A stretch of 64,000 nt of DNA from CAWFGW01 sp963815495. GTDB taxonomy: Bacteria > Bacteroidota > Bacteroidia > Cytophagales > JAAEPT01. The position numbers were made by a program, and so were the translations under genes. The notes beneath the pieces are model-generated. The model saw only the letters and a list, made by a program, of their open reading frames with translations. It was not told the DNA's origin and did not search any database. This document shows, piece after piece, positions 62,708 to 64,000 of this stretch. The DNA lies in contig CAWFGW010000007.1 of NCBI GenBank assembly GCA_963815495.1, forward strand, positions 434,001 to 498,000. Direction: 5' to 3'. Each line of letters starts with the position of its first letter. Position 1 is the first letter of the stretch.

Positions 62708-63208
62708 ATGAATACATTAAATATTTGTTTGTCTTGTGGGGCTTGTTGTGACGGGACTTTAATTGGTTTTGTACAGCTTGACCAAGAAGAGTTACCAGCA
62801 GTAAAAAATGTAATGGAAATAGAAGAGGAAAATGGAAATGGTTTTTTTCTTCAGCCTTGTAAAAACTATTGTGATGGTTGCTCTATTTATGCTCAACGAC
62901 CACAACAATGCGATAATTTTAAATGTGATTTGTTGAAATCAGTCGAAAAAAAGGAAGTAAGTTTTGATACAGCCCTTGAACTCATTAAAAAAGTTAAACA
63001 ACAAAAAATTGCGGTAGAAAAGAAGTTAGCACTACTACCCTTTACATTACAGTCAAAAGCTTTTCATTTTAAAATGGCGGAAATAAAAAATTCACTGCTT
63101 AAACAACAGACTAAATCAGTCTCAATAACTGAACAGCAAGAATTATTATCGGATCTTGAAAATCTCAATCATCTATTAACTACAAAATTTGGGGTGTCCT
63201 TATATTAA
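62708..63208 (+). CDS. YkgJ-family cysteine cluster protein
   Basis: 166 residues. CLSCGACCDGTLIGF near the N-terminus and CSIYAQRPQQCDNFKC further on are the Cys clusters of the YkgJ/UPF0153 family, which bind a zinc or Fe-S centre. The C-terminal half is helical. First intact chromosomal gene after the array. Confidence 0.85.
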   Translation: MNTLNICLSCGACCDGTLIGFVQLDQEELPAVKNVMEIEEENGNGFFLQPCKNYCDGCSIYAQRPQQCDNFKCDLLKSVEKKEVSFDTALELIKKVKQQKIAVEKKLALLPFTLQSKAFHFKMAEIKNSLLKQQTKSVSITEQQELLSDLENLNHLLTTKFGVSLY

Positions 63209-63255
63209 AACCCAAAACCCTTTCCTATTTAAACAATTGACTGGTTTTGATACGC

Positions 63256-63765
63256 TTACTTCACATCGCCTAACATATTCTGTATATTCAATGCATGATA
63301 AGTACCTCGCTGGGCCATTAAAGTAAAAAAAGTAACTAACAAACCCGCAAGCATTACCCCACAACCAATCGACACAAATGCTTGTTTTTTATTCGCATTT
63401 AGTAACCAGGCAACCACACTACCCGCATATGCGCCTGTTAAGGGAAGTGGTATTAATACAAATAGAAATAATCCTGACATGCCATACTTCGCAATTAAGT
63501 TGGCTGTTTTAGCTTTTGATCGCTTCGCGAATTTGACACATGTTTGTTTATATTTTCGGTTTTTTAATAAGGGTTTATGAACAGTATTAATAAAAGTAAG
63601 CACTAAAGGAAAAGCTAATACATTAGCCAAACTACACACAAAATAGGCTGTGATGGGATTGATTTTGTAATTGACAATGGCTATGGGAATGCCTGCTTTC
63701 ATTTCTAAAGGTGAAAGGCTAATAAAAAAAACCTTCATCAACTCAATAAGCTCTTCCATCTCCAC
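63256..63765 (-). CDS. Small multidrug-export family membrane protein
   Basis: 169 residues with four transmembrane helices. SLSPLEMKAGIPIAI, a basic cytoplasmic loop and KYGMSGLFLFVLIPLPLTGAY match the Sm_multidrug_ex family (PF06695). Transport activity is not proven for the family. It converges with the YkgJ-like gene. Confidence 0.82.
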   Translation of the reverse strand: MEMEELIELMKVFFISLSPLEMKAGIPIAIVNYKINPITAYFVCSLANVLAFPLVLTFINTVHKPLLKNRKYKQTCVKFAKRSKAKTANLIAKYGMSGLFLFVLIPLPLTGAYAGSVVAWLLNANKKQAFVSIGCGVMLAGLLVTFFTLMAQRGTYHALNIQNMLGDVK

Positions 63766-63911
63766 TTAATTATTAGACATTCGAAGAATAAATACTCCAT
63801 CCAGATTTAAAAGTTGCCCCCTACTCTCTTTTTTTTTGTGGGATCTCCAGTTATTTTTGCACAAAGGTGGTAAAAATAGGTTTTTAAAGACATTTTCATC
63901 AAATTCGCGCT

Positions 63912-64000
63912 ATGGAAAACGACCCAGAATTACAATCTAAAGCAAAGTATTTAGGATCAATCTCAAAAGATTTTGTTGTTGTTGCTGATACTATAAAAGA
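63912..64000 (+). CDS. Start of an unidentified gene, partial
   Basis: Begins MENDPELQSKAKYLG and stays open to the window edge (29 codons). Helical and charged; too short to assign. The 146-bp gap before it is the probable promoter region shared with the divergent membrane protein gene. Confidence 0.5.
   Translation, partial: MENDPELQSKAKYLGSISKDFVVVADTIK

Noticed and set aside
1..64000. tRNA or rRNA genes
   Set aside because: I saw no cloverleaf with a T-loop consensus and no rRNA-like segment on reading both strands; a tRNAscan run would be decisive.

Overview
The window looks like a chromosome segment of a free-living, polysaccharide-degrading member of the Bacteroidota (Cytophagia/Flavobacteriia type). 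The DNA is AT-rich, most genes lack a strong Shine-Dalgarno sequence, several secreted enzymes end in the C-terminal sorting domain of the type IX secretion system (T9SS), and one giant surface protein ends in a gliding-motility-type C-terminal domain.

Left flank (1-29,655). This part is conventional chromosome: a partial zinc metallopeptidase; large secreted proteins on the minus strand (a double endonuclease/exonuclease/phosphatase protein, a GH5 glycosidase, an 1834-residue adhesin-like protein, a GH74-type Asp-box enzyme, a leucine-rich-repeat protein and a PhoX-like protein with triplicated modules); and housekeeping genes (TlpA-like thioredoxin, FMN reductase, NYN-domain protein, HupE-like membrane protein, Tpx, M48 protease, DEAD-box helicase). 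Two copies of a dispersed repeat lie at about 19.4 kb and 29.1 kb.

Central 31 kb (30,105-62,429). This is the notable part. A tyrosine recombinase with the full R-K-H-R-H-Y set, but without the insertion that defines integron integrases (IntI), is followed in the same orientation by 25 consecutive cassettes. Each cassette ends in an attC-like folded site: a left core of type RYYYAAC, outer arms that pair imperfectly, an inner pair of palindromic arms, and a right core GTTRRRY. In most cassettes the first 9-10 bases are the exact reverse complement of the bases at the start of that cassette's own terminal site. This is expected if every cassette once existed as a circle joined at G|TT. The array is therefore integron-like in architecture but uses a XerC/D-like recombinase.

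Cassette contents. Several are defence genes or defence candidates: an HpaII-type restriction-modification pair, a Shedu-type nuclease fused to a catalytically dead recombinase of the same subfamily as the array recombinase, an AbiV-like gene with a trypsin-like protease, and a HEPN-domain protein. Others encode lipoproteins and secreted proteins (two with T9SS sorting domains), small membrane proteins, a CDF-type transporter, a CsaA/SDR pair and a stand-alone translation-factor barrel. Five cassettes (862 bp twice, 964 bp three times) are almost identical and carry no credible gene. The last cassette holds a decayed gene and a truncated site, which marks the dead end of the array.

Right flank (62,430-64,000). 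Conventional genes resume: a YkgJ-type cysteine cluster protein, a small multidrug-export-type membrane protein and the start of an unidentified gene. All function calls come from reading motifs; no database search was run.
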